Origin: a virus
Strand: one strand, 5' to 3'
Virus record (IMG/VR): IMGVR_UViG_3300020430_000081
Location: 1 to 26,353 of that record
DNA: 26,353 bases
The position numbers and the translations under genes were made by a program. Shown here one piece after another: positions 24,921 through 26,353 of the stretch. Under the pieces are notes generated by a model that had not been told where the DNA came from, searched no databases, and saw nothing but the letters and a program-made list of their open reading frames with translations. Each line of letters opens with the position of its first letter. The stretch's first letter is position 1.

Positions 24921-25409
24921 ATGATACACCCAAAACTTAAATTCTCCAGAGCTCACTTTCTAAATGATGCGAGAACAACAATTGAAGCTTTTTGGACTGA
25001 TGGAAAGCGAGAAAGAGTAGAATACATAGAAGCAAAAGAAGGTGACGTACATTACGAACACTTGTTAAAATTTATAGACATTGATGCCTTACACGAAGCC
25101 ACTTATAAGCATATCAAAGAACAAAACGAAGCGTTTGAAGATTCTGTGATTAAAATTGCTAAAGAAAGAGGAATGGTATATGACTTTAACGAGCAACACA
25201 GTGATGTTCATAAAGCTTTTGCTCAATTTTTATTTGGTGATTTTGATCCCGAAAGAGACAAAGAAAAATTATTTTTATATAAACTAGCTTTGTTTGAAAC
25301 TTCTAGCGTTAAAAGTGAAAGAAAACATTCTAAGAAGAAAGAGCTAAGACAAGCAAAAACTATTAGAGAAGCTACTCAAATCGCTTTGTCTATGGGTAGT
25401 ACGTCATAA
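24921..25409 (+). CDS. Conserved hypothetical protein, last gene of the tail operon
   Basis: A 162-residue, mostly helical and highly charged protein. The first half reads as a compact domain (KFSRAHFLNDARTTIEAFWT at 7-26; EYIEAKEGDVHYEHLLKFID at 34-53). Residues 68-120 are helical with KIAKERGMVYDFNEQ. The C-terminus is Lys/Arg-rich (about 130-150). No motif identifies a function. GAGGAG lies six bases upstream of the ATG, the strongest ribosome site of the distal genes, which argues for substantial expression. A fibre-assembly chaperone or a non-virion helper is possible but is a guess. It overlaps the convergent radical-SAM gene by six bases, both stops included. Confidence 0.8.
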   Translation: MIHPKLKFSRAHFLNDARTTIEAFWTDGKRERVEYIEAKEGDVHYEHLLKFIDIDALHEATYKHIKEQNEAFEDSVIKIAKERGMVYDFNEQHSDVHKAFAQFLFGDFDPERDKEKLFLYKLALFETSSVKSERKHSKKKELRQAKTIREATQIALSMGSTS

Positions 25410-26353
25410 AGATTCTGTAAGCCTAAACTGGCCTTTCTCGTATTTATTAGAGCAACTGTAACTGCAATTTCTTATTGGATTTTCAGATTGTATAACGTAA
25501 GGTAACTCTTTCCACCATAGATTGCTTAATATATCTTTTAAGTTTTTCTCATAAATGTTGTTATTGTAGTTATAGTACTTTCGAGCAAAGGGATGATGTT
25601 CTATCCATTTTTTATTTTCCATTATAGAAGCATTTCCAAAAAAGCAACAAGGCCAGACGTTTCCATCAAAATTTATATTTAGTGTGTTGGTTAAAGACCA
25701 GCCACAAGTTGGCATACTAACCAAACTTGGTATTCCAGTTTTGTTTATTTGAGCTCCTTGTTTTTTAAAGTTATCTGCCCAATCATTAGTTACTTCTTGT
25801 AAGCTAAGTTCAATGTTATTTTCATCATAAAAAGTGTACGTATTATTTTTTCTAAACCTGTCACTTATAACTGATGAATGTTTTTCTGATCCATATTTTT
25901 TACACAAGCTAGTAATTTCTTCTAAATGTTCTTGATTGTGTTTAAATAATACAGTCTGCGTTTCAACTATAACTCTGTCTTTAAATTCTGAGCATATTTT
26001 TACGTGATCTAAAACTTTTTGCAAATCAGTATTTCTTCTGTAAAGACCATGCATTTCTTGATTTATTCCGTCCACTGCAAACACGAGAATTAATCTTCTA
26101 TCATTATATCGTGATTTATATCTTACGGCTAAAGAGCAAAGTTTCCACCAATACAGTTCATCTCTCATACTTCCATTAGTGTTGATAGTAACTATTATTC
26201 TTGGAGCCGAGCTTAAAAAGTGTTCTACAATTTCAAGTGCATGAGGATGCATCATGTGATCTCCCCATGTAGGACAAAGTTGTATGTGATGATAATTAAA
26301 TAACTCTTCTTTAGTAAAAGCGTTTTGTATTTTTTGGAAAGGTACATGCATTA
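25404..26353 (-). CDS. Radical-SAM/SPASM-type enzyme, 5'-truncated by window edge
   Basis: About 315 residues from a Met codon at 26351, but the true start probably lies outside the window, because the CxxxCxxC iron-sulfur motif that opens radical-SAM enzymes is absent. What remains fits the rest of the barrel: CPTWGDHMMHPHALEIVEHF with G-D, TINTNGS, and FAVDGI followed by YRRNTDLQKVLDH. The C-terminal part has a SPASM-like domain: C216 in TCGWSL, FDGNVWPCCFFG with C235 and C236, and NCSYSC with C296 and C300. SPASM enzymes hold extra iron-sulfur clusters and often modify peptides or carry out sugar-related chemistry. Phage versions are known but their substrates are mostly unknown. It is convergent to the tail operon and not obviously part of it. 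Confidence 0.82.
   Translation of the reverse strand, partial: MHVPFQKIQNAFTKEELFNYHHIQLCPTWGDHMMHPHALEIVEHFLSSAPRIIVTINTNGSMRDELYWWKLCSLAVRYKSRYNDRRLILVFAVDGINQEMHGLYRRNTDLQKVLDHVKICSEFKDRVIVETQTVLFKHNQEHLEEITSLCKKYGSEKHSSVISDRFRKNNTYTFYDENNIELSLQEVTNDWADNFKKQGAQINKTGIPSLVSMPTCGWSLTNTLNINFDGNVWPCCFFGNASIMENKKWIEHHPFARKYYNYNNNIYEKNLKDILSNLWWKELPYVIQSENPIRNCSYSCSNKYEKGQFRLTESL

Noticed and set aside
25415-25440. Possible terminator hairpin (AAGCC / GGCCTT)
   Set aside because: Stem of about five pairs with a bulge and no clean T-run; it lies within the radical-SAM coding sequence.

Overview
The window is a piece of the virion-structure region of an AT-rich T4-like myovirus (contractile tail). 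Nearly every gene is a tail or baseplate part. Recognised T4 counterparts include gp4, gp54/gp19-type tube protein, gp26-type protein, a tape measure, gp48, gp53, gp27, gp5, gp25, gp6, gp7, gp10-type protein and gp8. The DUF4815-type 1245-residue protein, the short gp7 and the small extra virion proteins match the layout known from marine T4-like phages of cyanobacteria and SAR11-type bacteria. That host assignment is inference: no host-derived gene is present to fix it.

Layout. Positions 1-3448 hold a leftward block: gp4-like head-completion nuclease, a conserved 196-residue protein of unknown role, a tail-tube-fold protein, a gp26-type protein, a small ORF in the -1 frame, and the tape-measure protein, which runs off the left edge. 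A 57-base divergent spacer carries a perfect T4-type late promoter (TATAAATA) facing right. From 3506 to 25409 a tightly packed rightward block encodes the tube cap (gp48), wedge (gp53), hub (gp27), OB-fold/lysozyme hub protein (gp5 N-terminal part), a 696-residue protein with a degenerate amidase domain, the beta-helical spike (gp5 C-terminal part as a separate gene), an unknown protein with a possible degenerate M15 peptidase fold, then wedge proteins gp25, gp6, short gp7, a gp9/10-type protein, gp8, the DUF4815 protein and six further virion or unknown proteins. Two more late promoters precede gp25 and the gp10-type gene. The block ends in a 6-base tail-to-tail overlap with a leftward radical-SAM/SPASM gene that runs off the right edge.

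How the parts fit. The gp27/gp5/spike set forms the central hub and puncturing device. gp48 and the tube-fold protein start the tube, whose length is set by the tape measure. gp53, gp25, gp6, gp7, gp8 and the gp10-type protein build the wedges. The distal proteins (DUF4815 and the repeat proteins downstream) probably form the outer baseplate and fibres.

Most notable: (1) a perfect U UUU UUA slippery heptamer on the last two sense codons of the gp26-type gene, just upstream of the tape measure, with a 61-codon -1 extension that ends inside the tape-measure start; (2) a baseplate protein with an amidase-like fold in which all three expected zinc ligands appear replaced; (3) T4 gp5 split into two genes with that pseudo-amidase between them; (4) a SPASM radical-SAM gene abutting the tail operon. 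There is no stretch over 300 bases without a gene.
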